The notes beneath the pieces are model-generated. The model worked only from the letters and a program-made list of their open reading frames with translations. It searched no databases and was not told the origin of the DNA. A stretch of 64,000 nucleotides of DNA from Sphingobacterium sp. xlx-96 (lineage in GTDB: Bacteria; Bacteroidota; Bacteroidia; Sphingobacteriales; Sphingobacteriaceae): the NCBI RefSeq assembly GCF_011007365.1, contig NZ_WFKM01000002.1:558001-622000 (forward strand), in the 5' to 3' direction. This document shows positions 35,558-45,389 of this stretch, one piece after another (position 1 is the stretch's first letter; each line of letters starts with the position of its first letter). The translations under genes were made by a program, and so were the position numbers.

Positions 35558-38500
35558 ATGACCAAGTTTTATCTTAAATGCTGCAGTCTATCCATCCTTA
35601 TGCTCTTATGCATATCGGTAGTATTTGCACAACAATCTGTTACTGGGATAGTATCAGACGCATCCGGCCCATTAAAGGGTGTGAGTATATCGGTCAAAGG
35701 AAGCAATAAAGCGACACAGTCCGACGCTAATGGAGCATATTCCATTCAAGCACAAACCGGCCAAACGTTACGCTTCTCGATGATTGGATACAACGCACAA
35801 GAAATTATCGTCTCCAATGCTAAAACGATTAATGTTACTTTGGTTAATCAAGATGGTGCACTAGAAGAAGTAGTCGTGACGGCAATGGGAGTTAAGCGTG
35901 AAAAAAGAGCACTTGGATATTCCTTTCAAGAAATACAAGGGAACACATTAACTGACGCTAGAGAAAACAATATTGCAAATGCACTTGCAGGAAAAGTTTC
36001 CAATCTACAAGTTGTAAAAGGTTCAAATGGTCCCTCTTCTTCTTCCAAAATCATTTTAAGAGGTTTTAATTCACTAACTGGGGATAATCAACCTTTAATA
36101 GTGGTCGATGGTGTTCCTATGGACAATTTTGTGGGGGCATCTAATAACGATTTTTGGAATCCTTCTACGGATTTTGGAAGTGGCTTAGGCGACCTCAATC
36201 CAGAAGATATCGAAAGCATGTCTGTACTGAAAGGTGGTGCAGCTTCGGCTTTGTATGGATCAAGAGCTTCTAATGGTGTAATTTTGATTACAACCAAATC
36301 AGGGAAAGCCAAAGAAGGTGTAGGTATTTCTTATTCAACTATCACTGGTATTGAAAACATCTTCATGACTCCAAAACTACAGAACACTTTTTCACAAGGA
36401 GATGGCGGCATATATGGAAGATTATCTGGATTATCTTGGGGTGAAAAAATAGCTGGACAAGAAGTTGATACTTGGAACGGTTCAAAAACTCAATTAAAAA
36501 TTTATGATAATTTAGGTAGTTTCTTTCAAACAGGATTTAACACGACACAAAACATCAATTTTCAACAAGCCATATCTGACAAGGTAAACCTATACTCTTC
36601 GGCCAGCTACTTATATGACAATAGTAAAACTCCTGGCATGAAGTTAAATAGGTTAAACTTGATCAATCGCGTAAATGCAAACTTTGGATCCCGGAACCAA
36701 TGGAGCACTGACGTAAAAGTTCAATACATGAAAAACATGGCGCATAACCGCGCAGTAGGTGGGCAAAACGACGGCAATTATTATGCACAGCTATTGCTGT
36801 TTCCAAGATCGCTAGATATCTCTCAATTTGAGACAGGAATGGACGTTTTAGGAGAAAAACAATCATGGTATTTAGAGGATAGCGGAACAAATCCTTACTG
36901 GGCGGTATACAATAAGTTAAATAACGATACGAGAGATCGTTACCTTATGAATGCAACCGTCAAGTACGACTTCAATGATTGGTTAAGTGCAGACGTACGT
37001 TTGGGATCAGACAACTATTCTACGAAATATGAATCAAAAACATATACTGGAAGTCATCTAAAAAACTCGTATTCAAACAGAATCGACAAGTTTTTTGAAA
37101 ACAACTATATCGCGAGTCTCCATGCAAGGAAAGATAATTTGTGGGGTAAATGGGGCGGAAGCGCATCCTTATATGGACAAATTATGGAACGTAATCGTAC
37201 ATCCATCGAGGCAATAGCTGGTGATTTGCGGGTTCCTAATCTTTTTACTATCGGCAATAATATTGGCAATGCGGCTCTTTCTGAGTCTATAAGTCGTAAA
37301 CAAATAAACTCCGTTTATGCGAGCGCGGAAATTAATTATGATAATTTCTGGTATGTAAATGTTACAGGCCGTAACGACTGGACATCAACGTTGCACCCGG
37401 ATAATAGAAGCTTTTTCTACCCATCTTTAAGTACCTCGCTAGTACTTTCTGATCTCATAAATAAAGGTAGTGGACACATGCCATCATGGTTTAACTATGC
37501 AAAAGTAAGAGCATCCTATGCTGAAACGGGGAGAGACATGGATCCATATCAGCTTTATAATACATTTACCGTCGGAAACGACCCAAACAATATAACAACA
37601 GCAAGTAAACGTAATACTAAATACGACGCTGGAGTGGTAAACGAACTTCAAAAAAGTATTGAATTCGGTTTTGAAACCCGATTTGTCAATAATAGATTAG
37701 GGTTGGACTTTACTTACTACAAGAATAATTCGACCAATCAATTGATCGACATCCCTATGAACGATTTATCGGGTTATAAAGCGTTCAAAGCAAATGCGGG
37801 GAATATATTAAACGAAGGTTTTGAGGTCGTTTTAAACGCTGACATTCTGAGAAATCCGGAATCTCTAAGATGGAATATCACGGCAAACGTCTCCAAAAAC
37901 AAGAACAAGATTATTGAATTACACCCAGATGCAAAACGTCTAAAACTGGGCGGATACGACGATGTCAGTATTTATGCAGAACAAGGTAAATTATATGGCG
38001 CAATATATGGCACCAAATATCTACGTGTAGAAGACAAAGAGAGCTCACAATATGGAAAACTAATACTAACTTCTGCTACTGGATTACCGCAGAAAGCCGA
38101 AGGCTTTCATTTCTTAGGCGATCAGACTGCCAAAGCTTTAGTGGGACTTACAAACTCTTTCAACTATAAAAACTTTTCACTGAGCTTCCAGATAGATGGT
38201 AGATTCGGAGGTAAATTTTTCGCAGGAACGCATAAAGGATTACAATATGCAGGGGCATCTGAAGAAACAGCTCCAAACGGAAGCAGAGAGAAATTCGTCG
38301 TTGATGGTGTTACCTTAAAAGACGGTAACTACGTAGAAAATACCACTGCCGTATCTCCTGAAGATTATTGGAAGACCGTTGCCGGAGGAAATATGGGCAT
38401 CATCGAAGAGAATCTATATGATGCAACCAATATTAGAATTAGAAATCTACAATTGGGTTATTCAATCCCTAGCAGAGTGTTGAAGAATTCTATGGTTAAA

Positions 38501-38668
38501 AATGCTAGATTCGGATTTTCTGTAAACAATTTAGCCATGCTAAAAAGCAATGCAAAAGGAGTTGATCCAGAATCCACCTTTGCATTAAATTCAAATGCTG
38601 TTGGGTTTGAATACCTCTCTTTCCCGACGTCACGTTCTTATTTCTTTAATATATCTGTAGGTTTTTAA
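35558..38668 (+). CDS. SusC/RagA-family TonB-dependent outer-membrane transporter
   Basis: The 1036-residue transporter of the second ROK operon has a signal peptide (1-24, ending VFAQ) and carboxypeptidase-like domain (SVTGIVSDASGPLKGVSI) very close to those of the SusC at 25127. Similarity falls off sharply after the box EEVVVTAMGVKR at about residue 115. The plug (IILRGFNSLTGD, PLIVVDGVPM, MSVLKGGAASALYGSRASNG) and barrel are of a different type, ending FFNISVGF. susD begins 11 bp after its stop. The shared front end and divergent barrel suggest the two operons share control and secretion signals but import different substrates. Confidence 0.95.
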   Translation: MTKFYLKCCSLSILMLLCISVVFAQQSVTGIVSDASGPLKGVSISVKGSNKATQSDANGAYSIQAQTGQTLRFSMIGYNAQEIIVSNAKTINVTLVNQDGALEEVVVTAMGVKREKRALGYSFQEIQGNTLTDARENNIANALAGKVSNLQVVKGSNGPSSSSKIILRGFNSLTGDNQPLIVVDGVPMDNFVGASNNDFWNPSTDFGSGLGDLNPEDIESMSVLKGGAASALYGSRASNGVILITTKSGKAKEGVGISYSTITGIENIFMTPKLQNTFSQGDGGIYGRLSGLSWGEKIAGQEVDTWNGSKTQLKIYDNLGSFFQTGFNTTQNINFQQAISDKVNLYSSASYLYDNSKTPGMKLNRLNLINRVNANFGSRNQWSTDVKVQYMKNMAHNRAVGGQNDGNYYAQLLLFPRSLDISQFETGMDVLGEKQSWYLEDSGTNPYWAVYNKLNNDTRDRYLMNATVKYDFNDWLSADVRLGSDNYSTKYESKTYTGSHLKNSYSNRIDKFFENNYIASLHARKDNLWGKWGGSASLYGQIMERNRTSIEAIAGDLRVPNLFTIGNNIGNAALSESISRKQINSVYASAEINYDNFWYVNVTGRNDWTSTLHPDNRSFFYPSLSTSLVLSDLINKGSGHMPSWFNYAKVRASYAETGRDMDPYQLYNTFTVGNDPNNITTASKRNTKYDAGVVNELQKSIEFGFETRFVNNRLGLDFTYYKNNSTNQLIDIPMNDLSGYKAFKANAGNILNEGFEVVLNADILRNPESLRWNITANVSKNKNKIIELHPDAKRLKLGGYDDVSIYAEQGKLYGAIYGTKYLRVEDKESSQYGKLILTSATGLPQKAEGFHFLGDQTAKALVGLTNSFNYKNFSLSFQIDGRFGGKFFAGTHKGLQYAGASEETAPNGSREKFVVDGVTLKDGNYVENTTAVSPEDYWKTVAGGNMGIIEENLYDATNIRIRNLQLGYSIPSRVLKNSMVKNARFGFSVNNLAMLKSNAKGVDPESTFALNSNAVGFEYLSFPTSRSYFFNISVGF

Positions 38669-38679
38669 GTACAAACGAC

Positions 38680-40569
38680 ATGAAAAATACATTTTCTAAA
38701 ATATCTATAGCTTTAGTGATTGGTGCACTTTTCACATCTTGTAGCAAGTTTGATGAGTTGAATACCGATCCCACCGCTGCAAATGAGCAGCAAGTAAAGC
38801 CAGAATACTTCTTAAATAATGCTATAATAGGTGCACAACAAGATCCCCATATAGGCGAACGTATTTTTGTGTACAACTGGAAAACAGCGGCACATCATCA
38901 CTATCAAAATTTCATTAATATTGGAGCAAGTCAGGATGGATACAATAATGACTACTGGCGCTATATTTCCGAATGGTTGAACAATGCAAACTCGGCTATA
39001 GAAATTGCAGACAAAAAAGCCCAAGATGGATCAGCGCAAACTTATAATGAAAATTTAAAACAAGTTGCGAGACTATGGCGTGTTTATCTAATGAGTGAAC
39101 TTACGGACAACTTCGGACCGGCGCCAATCAAATCCTTTCAGGGCAGTAACCCAGAGTTTAATTCAGTAAAAGATGTCTATTATTTTATGCTTGAAGAGCT
39201 AAAGGATGCTTCTTCAAAGATAGATGTAAATGTTGATGGTTCAGCCATCAAAGATTACGATGCAGCTTATGGATTTAAATGGGAAAACTGGGTCCGTTAT
39301 GCCAATTCTATGCGTATGCGACTAGCTATGCGCATGTCAGAAGTGGATGCCAATAAGGCTAAAACCGAGTTTGAATCTGCAGTTGCGACCAACAAATTCA
39401 TTGAGAGTTCTGCCCACAACTTTGCCGTTCAGGAAAAAGAAGGTTGGAATCCACTAGCCGGTGTCATGTCTTTAGGTTGGAATACGCAAATTATATCTAC
39501 AACCTTAAACAACATCTTTATAGGTTTGGGTGGAATAGAGACTTCAAAGCAATTTACAAATCCTGAAATTTTAAGCAAAATAAAAGCCGAAGATGATTTT
39601 GGGACAAAGTATGCTCAAAACTTCTCTACAATGTCCAATGATCCGAGTCAAGGTTTTTACGCCGATGGGTTACCTAACAAAATGGATCCTAGAGCATATA
39701 AAGCCTTCTTTATCCCTGGTAATAAAACTGATGGCGACTACTGGGCTGCGGCTTCTGAACAAAAAGCTACAATCAAAGTTTCCGACTCTAGGACTGACGA
39801 GCTAAATACAAAATATACTTGGAACGCCTTCACTGGGGGCACCTGGGCAGGAAAAGCCTCAAGTATTGTCTTAAGAGGTCAAAATGGACGATTACCTGGA
39901 ATGACGAACAAATACAGAACAAGTAAACAAAAACGCGTGTTCTTTGCTTCTTCTGAAACTTACTTTTTAATTGCAGAGGCTGCATTAAGAGGCTGGAAAA
40001 CGCCTATGTCTGACAAAGCTGCCTACGAAAAAGGCATCACAGAAAACTTCGCCTATTGGGAAGTCCTTGGCTTTATTGCAGATTACCTAAATTCAACGAA
40101 TTATAATCGTGTTGGAACGTCTGTAAAATATGACCATGATACAGAACCTCCTCAATCATTTACAGTTAAGTATATAGACGCTTATACAAATCAAGCAAAG
40201 ACTGAAACAATCCAATATCCATCAAATACGATATATAAAAATGGATTGGAGAAGAATGATAAGCTGACAAAGATAATCACGCAAAAATACATAGCGACAG
40301 TTCCTTATCTCCCTCTAGAAGCCTGGAACGACCATAGACGTTTGGGCTTACCATTTTTTGAGAACCCTGCCGTGGAACAACCCATTGCTACAATTCCTCA
40401 ATTGACAGCTTCAAACTATAAACAAAATCAGGTTAACTTCTTTCCTCAACGACTGAAGTACCCTTCCAACTTCAGAAATGCAGATCAGGAGAATTATGAC
40501 AAAGCGATTTCTTTATTAGGCGGCGCAGATGATGTTTTCACTCCGCTTTGGTGGGCTAAGAAAAACTAA
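38680..40569 (+). CDS. SusD/RagB-family outer-membrane lipoprotein
   Basis: The 629-residue glycan-binding lipoprotein partners the SusC encoded just upstream. The lipoprotein signal ends GALFTSC (Cys21). The following text has the SusD-like pattern: FDELNTDPTAANEQQV (family start), VARLWRVYLMSELTDNFGPAPIKSF, ETYFLIAEAALRGW and YLPLEAWNDHRRLGLPFF near the end. It belongs to the same SusD-like subgroup as the protein at 28446 but is about 100 residues longer and clearly diverged. A strong terminator follows, ending the second operon as ROK-susC-susD. Confidence 0.9.
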   Translation: MKNTFSKISIALVIGALFTSCSKFDELNTDPTAANEQQVKPEYFLNNAIIGAQQDPHIGERIFVYNWKTAAHHHYQNFINIGASQDGYNNDYWRYISEWLNNANSAIEIADKKAQDGSAQTYNENLKQVARLWRVYLMSELTDNFGPAPIKSFQGSNPEFNSVKDVYYFMLEELKDASSKIDVNVDGSAIKDYDAAYGFKWENWVRYANSMRMRLAMRMSEVDANKAKTEFESAVATNKFIESSAHNFAVQEKEGWNPLAGVMSLGWNTQIISTTLNNIFIGLGGIETSKQFTNPEILSKIKAEDDFGTKYAQNFSTMSNDPSQGFYADGLPNKMDPRAYKAFFIPGNKTDGDYWAAASEQKATIKVSDSRTDELNTKYTWNAFTGGTWAGKASSIVLRGQNGRLPGMTNKYRTSKQKRVFFASSETYFLIAEAALRGWKTPMSDKAAYEKGITENFAYWEVLGFIADYLNSTNYNRVGTSVKYDHDTEPPQSFTVKYIDAYTNQAKTETIQYPSNTIYKNGLEKNDKLTKIITQKYIATVPYLPLEAWNDHRRLGLPFFENPAVEQPIATIPQLTASNYKQNQVNFFPQRLKYPSNFRNADQENYDKAISLLGGADDVFTPLWWAKKN

Positions 40570-40592
40570 ATATTCTTTCGGAGTAAAAAATG

Positions 40593-40624
40593 ATCCCCGT
40601 TACAACCAGTAACGGGGATTTTTG
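40593..40624 (+). terminator. Rho-independent terminator after the second susD
   Basis: A perfect 11-bp stem (ATCCCCGTTAC at 40593-40603 with GTAACGGGGAT at 40609-40619) is followed by T residues. Confidence 0.9.
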
Positions 40625-41167
40625 TTAGTAAAACCGAATCGGATAGTTACTCCGTATAGCTATTTTCGAAGCCGATAGACACATATAAGCCTTTACCTCG
40701 TCGGTTAAGCAACTCTTAATGAGGCGATACATTTCCAAATTCACATCGAATCGAGCCATTTAGTCCATCATTTAGAATTGTCATAACTTCAAATTTTAGG
40801 ATTTTGAGTGGAATCAAGATAATATCATCTTCGTAACAAACTAGGTATTAAAATGTCTTTTAAATACCTTTAGTATAGCCTTTACTTATCAAATTGCTAT
40901 GGTAAGGCTATGTAAAGGCTATGTTAACCCTAATTAAATAGTAGCTTAATACTGAATTTGGTAACAAGAGATCTACTACCAATCCGCTTCTTTATTTAGG
41001 GAAATTTTCGCAACGCGGCTCTAAATCTCCGTTTCATCACAGTCAACACTAAAGACCAAACATTTATACTTATCACCTTGCTTTCTGAGATCACATCATC
41101 ACCACGTCCTATTTTAATATCCGTACTTAAAGCGATATTGTTTCAACTATTTAATTCCAAATCAAGT
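40625..41167. other. Non-coding region between susD and the second GH29 gene
   Basis: No convincing gene is present. There is a hairpin at 40843-40869 and an 11-bp inverted repeat (40875-40885 with 40912-40922) whose right arm is preceded by a near-copy GTAAGGCTAT at 40902. A 44-residue leftward frame (40625-40759) has no recognisable similarity. No TAnnTTTG box fits the downstream gene. Confidence 0.5.
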
Positions 41168-41202
41168 AGTTTTTGATTATCTTGGAAAGATAATCAAAAA
41201 CT
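41168..41202 (+). promoter_or_regulatory. Perfect inverted repeat abutting the start of the second GH29 gene
   Basis: The 16-bp arms 41168-41183 (AGTTTTTGATTATCTT) and 41187-41202 are exact inverted repeats around GGA. The right arm ends 3 bp before the ATG at 41206. As DNA it could be an operator at the transcription start; as RNA the hairpin would cover the ribosome-binding region. Confidence 0.7.
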
Positions 41203-41205
41203 GTT

Positions 41206-42993
41206 ATGATAAACTCCATCTGGACGAAAACCGCTTTAATATTCAGTTTACTATTCGTACCCCTTGCCTATTCCTTTGCGCAATCTTCCCCCAAAAGTCA
41301 GTGGTTTCAGGAGGCTAGGTACGGTATGTTTATACATTGGGGATTATATAGTGCGGCAGAAGGATTATGGAAAGGTGAAAAACTTCGTTATCTCAATAAT
41401 TATGCGGAATGGATCAGATACCGCAACCGAATTTCTAAAGAAGAATACGGAACCCTGGCCAAACGCTTTGATTGGGAAACAATAGATCCAGAACAGTGGG
41501 TAATACTTGCCAAAGAGGCTGGCATGAAATATATCATCATGACCAGCAAGCACCATGATGGCGTGGCTATTTGGGATACAAAAGTGGGCAGTTATTCTTT
41601 ACCAAAACTAGCCGGTTCGGAACGGGACATCCTAAAAGAGCTCGCCGAAGCCTGTCGTAAGCATGACATGAAACTTGGTTTTTACTATTCACATTGGATA
41701 GATTGGGAACATCCCTACGCATGGGATCACAATCAAGAACTAAAAGGCCGGGTCACAGATGCACAGTTTGACCGATACTGGCAAGAGAAAGTAATTCCTC
41801 AACTGACAGAATTATTGACCGATTATGGTGATATCGCCCTCATGTGGTTTGATATGTGGATTCCCTATCAAAAGTCCATCATAAAAAAAGAACAGCTATT
41901 ACAAGTAGCCCAGCTGATACGAAAACTACAACCCAATTGTCTGATCAACTCCCGATTGGGGTTACCGACGGATGAAAACACGGTGGATTTTGAAACACTG
42001 GGGGACAATCAGTTTGGCACATCTTATGTCAATCATCCATGGGAAACTCCAGGAACTATTGCCCATTCTTGGGGATATAATGGTCAGGAAAACGAATGGA
42101 AATCTACTTCACAAATCTTCCAATCGCTCATTTCCAATGTAAGTTTAAACGGTGGATTAACATTAAACATAGGTCCTCGAGCAAATGGTATGGTGCCCTA
42201 CGAAAGTATCCAACGCCTACATGATGTCGGAAACTGGCTTAAATCTTATGGGGCCAGTATCTACGGAGCCACGGGGTTATCTTTCCGGACAGGGCAACAC
42301 GATTGGGGGTACCTGACCTCCAAAGCAAAAGATAATTCGACTTTTGTATATGCGCAGGTTTTCAACTGGCCCTTGGATAGGCTCCTTAGAGTTTCGGGGA
42401 TTAAAAACACGCCTAAAGAAGTCTATTTGCAGCAGGGAAATAAACAAAAACAATTAAACTTCACGCAAAACGGACCATTACTTCATATTGATCTAGGTCC
42501 TGAACAGCCCGATCACTATGTATCCAACATCGTACTTCGATACGACAACACACTACAACTCAACAAAGAAATTGTGGCAGAGTCGACATTTGGAGGCTTT
42601 GCTTTAACGCCTTCAAATAGCAATAACAAAGACCTAAAAATAGAAAAATACGATGGCAAACGCCCTAACCGTATAACGCTACATCCGGGACAAGATTTGA
42701 CCTGGAAAGTCTATATCCCTGAAACGGGCGAATATCATTTTGATGTATCAGCACATAACCCCAACGAAACAAATATCAAAATTCAGATAAAGGTAGATAA
42801 AGACATCGTTACAGCCCTATTAACCCCAAATGGCCTTCTTGTAGCTGAACCGAATGAGAAAAATTATACGCCAGAATTTACAGATAAGCGAGTGGGCCGT
42901 ATTACTTTTACACGAAAAGGCACCTATACAATTATACTCGGCAATAAAGGTCCTAATTCTTTTTCATTTAACAGGTTATGGATCAATCAATAA
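41206..42993 (+). CDS. Alpha-L-fucosidase, glycoside hydrolase family 29, with C-terminal accessory domain
   Basis: This is the second GH29 enzyme, 595 residues, with a Sec signal (about 1-25, ending SFAQ). Core motifs are ARYGMFIHWGLYSAAEGLW, AGMKYIIMTSKHHDGVAIWDT, KLGFYYSHWIDWEHP, DIALMWFDMW (the Asp fits the nucleophile) and NGGLTLNIGPRANGMV. Residues from about 455 form an accessory domain that looks like a carbohydrate-binding beta-sandwich (TGEYHFDVSAHNPNETNIKIQI). It is only distantly related to the GH29 at 30115, so the two probably act on different fucose linkages. A terminator and a 0.6 kb gap separate it from the susCD operon. The inverted repeat at its start suggests separate control. 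Confidence 0.92.
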   Translation: MINSIWTKTALIFSLLFVPLAYSFAQSSPKSQWFQEARYGMFIHWGLYSAAEGLWKGEKLRYLNNYAEWIRYRNRISKEEYGTLAKRFDWETIDPEQWVILAKEAGMKYIIMTSKHHDGVAIWDTKVGSYSLPKLAGSERDILKELAEACRKHDMKLGFYYSHWIDWEHPYAWDHNQELKGRVTDAQFDRYWQEKVIPQLTELLTDYGDIALMWFDMWIPYQKSIIKKEQLLQVAQLIRKLQPNCLINSRLGLPTDENTVDFETLGDNQFGTSYVNHPWETPGTIAHSWGYNGQENEWKSTSQIFQSLISNVSLNGGLTLNIGPRANGMVPYESIQRLHDVGNWLKSYGASIYGATGLSFRTGQHDWGYLTSKAKDNSTFVYAQVFNWPLDRLLRVSGIKNTPKEVYLQQGNKQKQLNFTQNGPLLHIDLGPEQPDHYVSNIVLRYDNTLQLNKEIVAESTFGGFALTPSNSNNKDLKIEKYDGKRPNRITLHPGQDLTWKVYIPETGEYHFDVSAHNPNETNIKIQIKVDKDIVTALLTPNGLLVAEPNEKNYTPEFTDKRVGRITFTRKGTYTIILGNKGPNSFSFNRLWINQ

Positions 42994-43095
42994 TTATCTG
43001 TAAATAATATTTTAAAAAAATTAAAAAAACACCACTTTTGTATTTGTTCAGCGGTACAACATACAAAAGAACAACTATAGCTCATCACAATAACT

Positions 43096-44949
43096 ATGCA
43101 ATTGGCAGAGGCGGCATCAGGTAATATTTTCTTTCCTAGTAGAGAAGGTTTCCTAGCGCTAGACAAAACAGGAGTGATACTTGCTTATAATGAGCAAGCA
43201 ACGATATTATTAGACAGTTTGCCTCTAATTGTAGGAAATAACTTTCTGTTGAACGATTCCTTGTTTTACCCTATCGAAGATAACCTCAAATTTCGACCTA
43301 CAGAGATGCCGTGGTCTAAAACCCTGCGTAACGGGACAGCACAACAAGACATCGTTTTAGGAATAAAACAAAAAGAAGGAAACAACATATGGCTATCATT
43401 CTCATCCAAACAAATTGATACGCCAACACATTCTTATGTCATCATTTCTTTTTTTGATGTATCCAGGATCGTCGAGCAAAACATTCTATTGATAGCCAAA
43501 GAAGAACAGCTGAATCTCTTGGTCTCCTCCTTGAATGATATGGTATTCGAGGTTACACAAGACGGTTGTATAATCAACTATTGGACAAATGATAGCGGTC
43601 ATCTTTTTTTTCAACCAACCTACTTTTTGGGAAAAAGCTTAAACAGCATATTTCCTGAATTTGTCGCGATACCTTTCCAACGTCTTATTGAGGAAACAAT
43701 AACCACAGGAATCGAGCAGGAAATGGACTTTCTTTCACCCTTTGAATCGCATAAAAATTACTGGTACCACCTTCAGGTAAAGTCTATTACAAAAAGAAAT
43801 GATAGGGTTGCAGTGGTGATATCAGATATTACAAAAGAAGTAGAGAACACCGAAAAGATAAAATTAAACGAGAACAAATTTAATCAGGCATTCCATTTTT
43901 CAGGAGTGGGCATGTCTCTAACTGCTTTAGATGGGTATTGTTTGGATGCAAATAAAGTGCTTTGCAATATGCTGGGCTATACGAAAAAAGAGTTACAAAA
44001 GGTGACCTTTATTGAGCTGACACATCCAGATGATGTCCAAGGGGATCTGGAACTACGAAAAAAACTACTCGATAGTGAAATTGAAAGCTTTACTATCGAA
44101 AAACGATATCAGCACAAATCGGGACATTATGTCTGGTGTGATACAACAGTCTCTATAGTTCGAAACCACAAACACTATCCTCAATTTTATATCGCACAGA
44201 TACAAAACATCTCACAAGTAAAGCTCAATATAGAAACTCTGGAAAGTCAAAAAGCCGAGCTCGAATCCATAAAGGTGGAACTAGAGACGAAAGTGAGACA
44301 ACTGGAAGAATTCAACCAAATAGTAGCACATAACCTCAGAGGACCTGTCTGCAACATACAAATGTTATTGACGGAGATCAACTCCGAAACGGATGAATCC
44401 AGAAAGAAAGCATACTTTTCTTTATTAAAATGTAGTGGAGACAATCTAAACCAAACATTGGAAGAGCTCACGGATATTTTAGAACTAAAACAAGACGTTA
44501 GTCTATCATTCCAAAAATGCAGTTTCCAGGATCAGCTCAACAAGATATACCTTCACCACCTTGTCGAGATAAAAAGAAAGGACGCATTATTGACAACTGA
44601 TTTTAAAATAGAACACGTTCACTATCCGGCGATATATCTGGATCGTATTCTCGACAATCTCCTAAGTAACGCTCTCAAATACACAGCGGTCGACCGACAG
44701 CCCAAAATCAATATCAGTACTTACTCGGAAAACGACAACGTTTTCTTAAGAATAAGTGACAACGGTATAGGCATTGACCTTCCAAAATTCAAATCTCAAC
44801 TCTTTATGTTCAAAAAAATATTTCACCGTGGATTCGACAGCAAGGGTATAGGACTATTTACCACACGCTATCTGGTAGAAAATCTAGGTGGAAAAATCGA
44901 TGTTGAAAGTAATCTTGGAGAGGGTTCTTCGTTTGTTATTCAATTTTAG
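43096..44949 (+). CDS. Soluble PAS-domain sensor histidine kinase
   Basis: The 617-residue kinase has no signal peptide or membrane segment, so it should be cytoplasmic. Three PAS-like domains are visible (about 10-135, 140-255 and 270-385; the last has HFSGVGMSLTALDGYCLDANKVLC and a PAC segment YVWCDTTVSIV). A coiled linker (ESQKAELESIKVELETKVRQLEE) leads to the HisKA box with His412 (IVAHNLRGPVCNIQML). The HATPase has the N box LDNLLSNALKY, the G1 box ISDNGIGIDL and SKGIGLFTTRYLVENLGG. The HNLRGPV form is common in Bacteroidota PAS kinases. The response regulator gene follows 7 bp later. The signal is unknown. Confidence 0.92.
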   Translation: MQLAEAASGNIFFPSREGFLALDKTGVILAYNEQATILLDSLPLIVGNNFLLNDSLFYPIEDNLKFRPTEMPWSKTLRNGTAQQDIVLGIKQKEGNNIWLSFSSKQIDTPTHSYVIISFFDVSRIVEQNILLIAKEEQLNLLVSSLNDMVFEVTQDGCIINYWTNDSGHLFFQPTYFLGKSLNSIFPEFVAIPFQRLIEETITTGIEQEMDFLSPFESHKNYWYHLQVKSITKRNDRVAVVISDITKEVENTEKIKLNENKFNQAFHFSGVGMSLTALDGYCLDANKVLCNMLGYTKKELQKVTFIELTHPDDVQGDLELRKKLLDSEIESFTIEKRYQHKSGHYVWCDTTVSIVRNHKHYPQFYIAQIQNISQVKLNIETLESQKAELESIKVELETKVRQLEEFNQIVAHNLRGPVCNIQMLLTEINSETDESRKKAYFSLLKCSGDNLNQTLEELTDILELKQDVSLSFQKCSFQDQLNKIYLHHLVEIKRKDALLTTDFKIEHVHYPAIYLDRILDNLLSNALKYTAVDRQPKINISTYSENDNVFLRISDNGIGIDLPKFKSQLFMFKKIFHRGFDSKGIGLFTTRYLVENLGGKIDVESNLGEGSSFVIQF

Positions 44950-44956
44950 ATCGCAT

Positions 44957-45385
44957 ATGGAGGCTAAAAATAAATGTACAGTCCGAATCACTTTAGTTGA
45001 TGACAATGCCATATTCAGACTTATCTTCAGCAATATGCTATCCAGCTTTTCTCTCTGCCCGTTGGAAATCCGAACGTTTGATAATGCGCTGGAGTTCTTG
45101 GATCAATTCCCCTGCCCTCAGGGAGACGCCATAGCAACGGACATTCTTTTTGTAGATATCAATATGCCTTTTATGACAGGTTGGGAATTAATGGATAAAT
45201 TAGAGACAGATGTGACCGATTTTACACAATCGTCAGCCATATATATTATTAGTTCTTCCTCTAGCAAAAGTGATCTTGAACAAGTAAAGAACTATTCTTT
45301 TATAAAGGGCTATGTCTTAAAACCTGTCAACAAACAAGTGCTCTTTGATATAATCAAGAAGCACATTGCAGTTGATTCCTTATAA
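44957..45385 (+). CDS. Single-domain response regulator (CheY-like receiver)
   Basis: The 142-residue protein is a receiver domain only. It has the acidic pair Asp15-Asp16 (LVDDNAIF), phospho-acceptor Asp67 (ILFVDINMPFMTGWEL), a Ser/Thr-rich switch segment (IYIISSSSSKSD) and the late Lys in YVLKPVNK. There is no DNA-binding or enzymatic output domain, so it must act through protein contacts or as a phosphate sink. The open frame extends upstream into the kinase gene; I chose the ATG at 44957, 7 bp after the kinase stop. The two genes form a pair. The gene converges with cutC, with 4 bp between stops. Confidence 0.9.
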   Translation: MEAKNKCTVRITLVDDNAIFRLIFSNMLSSFSLCPLEIRTFDNALEFLDQFPCPQGDAIATDILFVDINMPFMTGWELMDKLETDVTDFTQSSAIYIISSSSSKSDLEQVKNYSFIKGYVLKPVNKQVLFDIIKKHIAVDSL

Positions 45386-45389
45386 TTTT

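Noticed and set aside
40625-40759. Leftward 44-residue reading frame beginning MARFDVNLEM
   Set aside because: No recognisable family, no promoter, and it is short; chance cannot be excluded.
42990-43095. AT-rich run before the PAS kinase gene as a third ROK operator
   Set aside because: It lacks the AATCTT/AAGATT arms and symmetry of the two ROK sites; no exact TAnnTTTG box is present.
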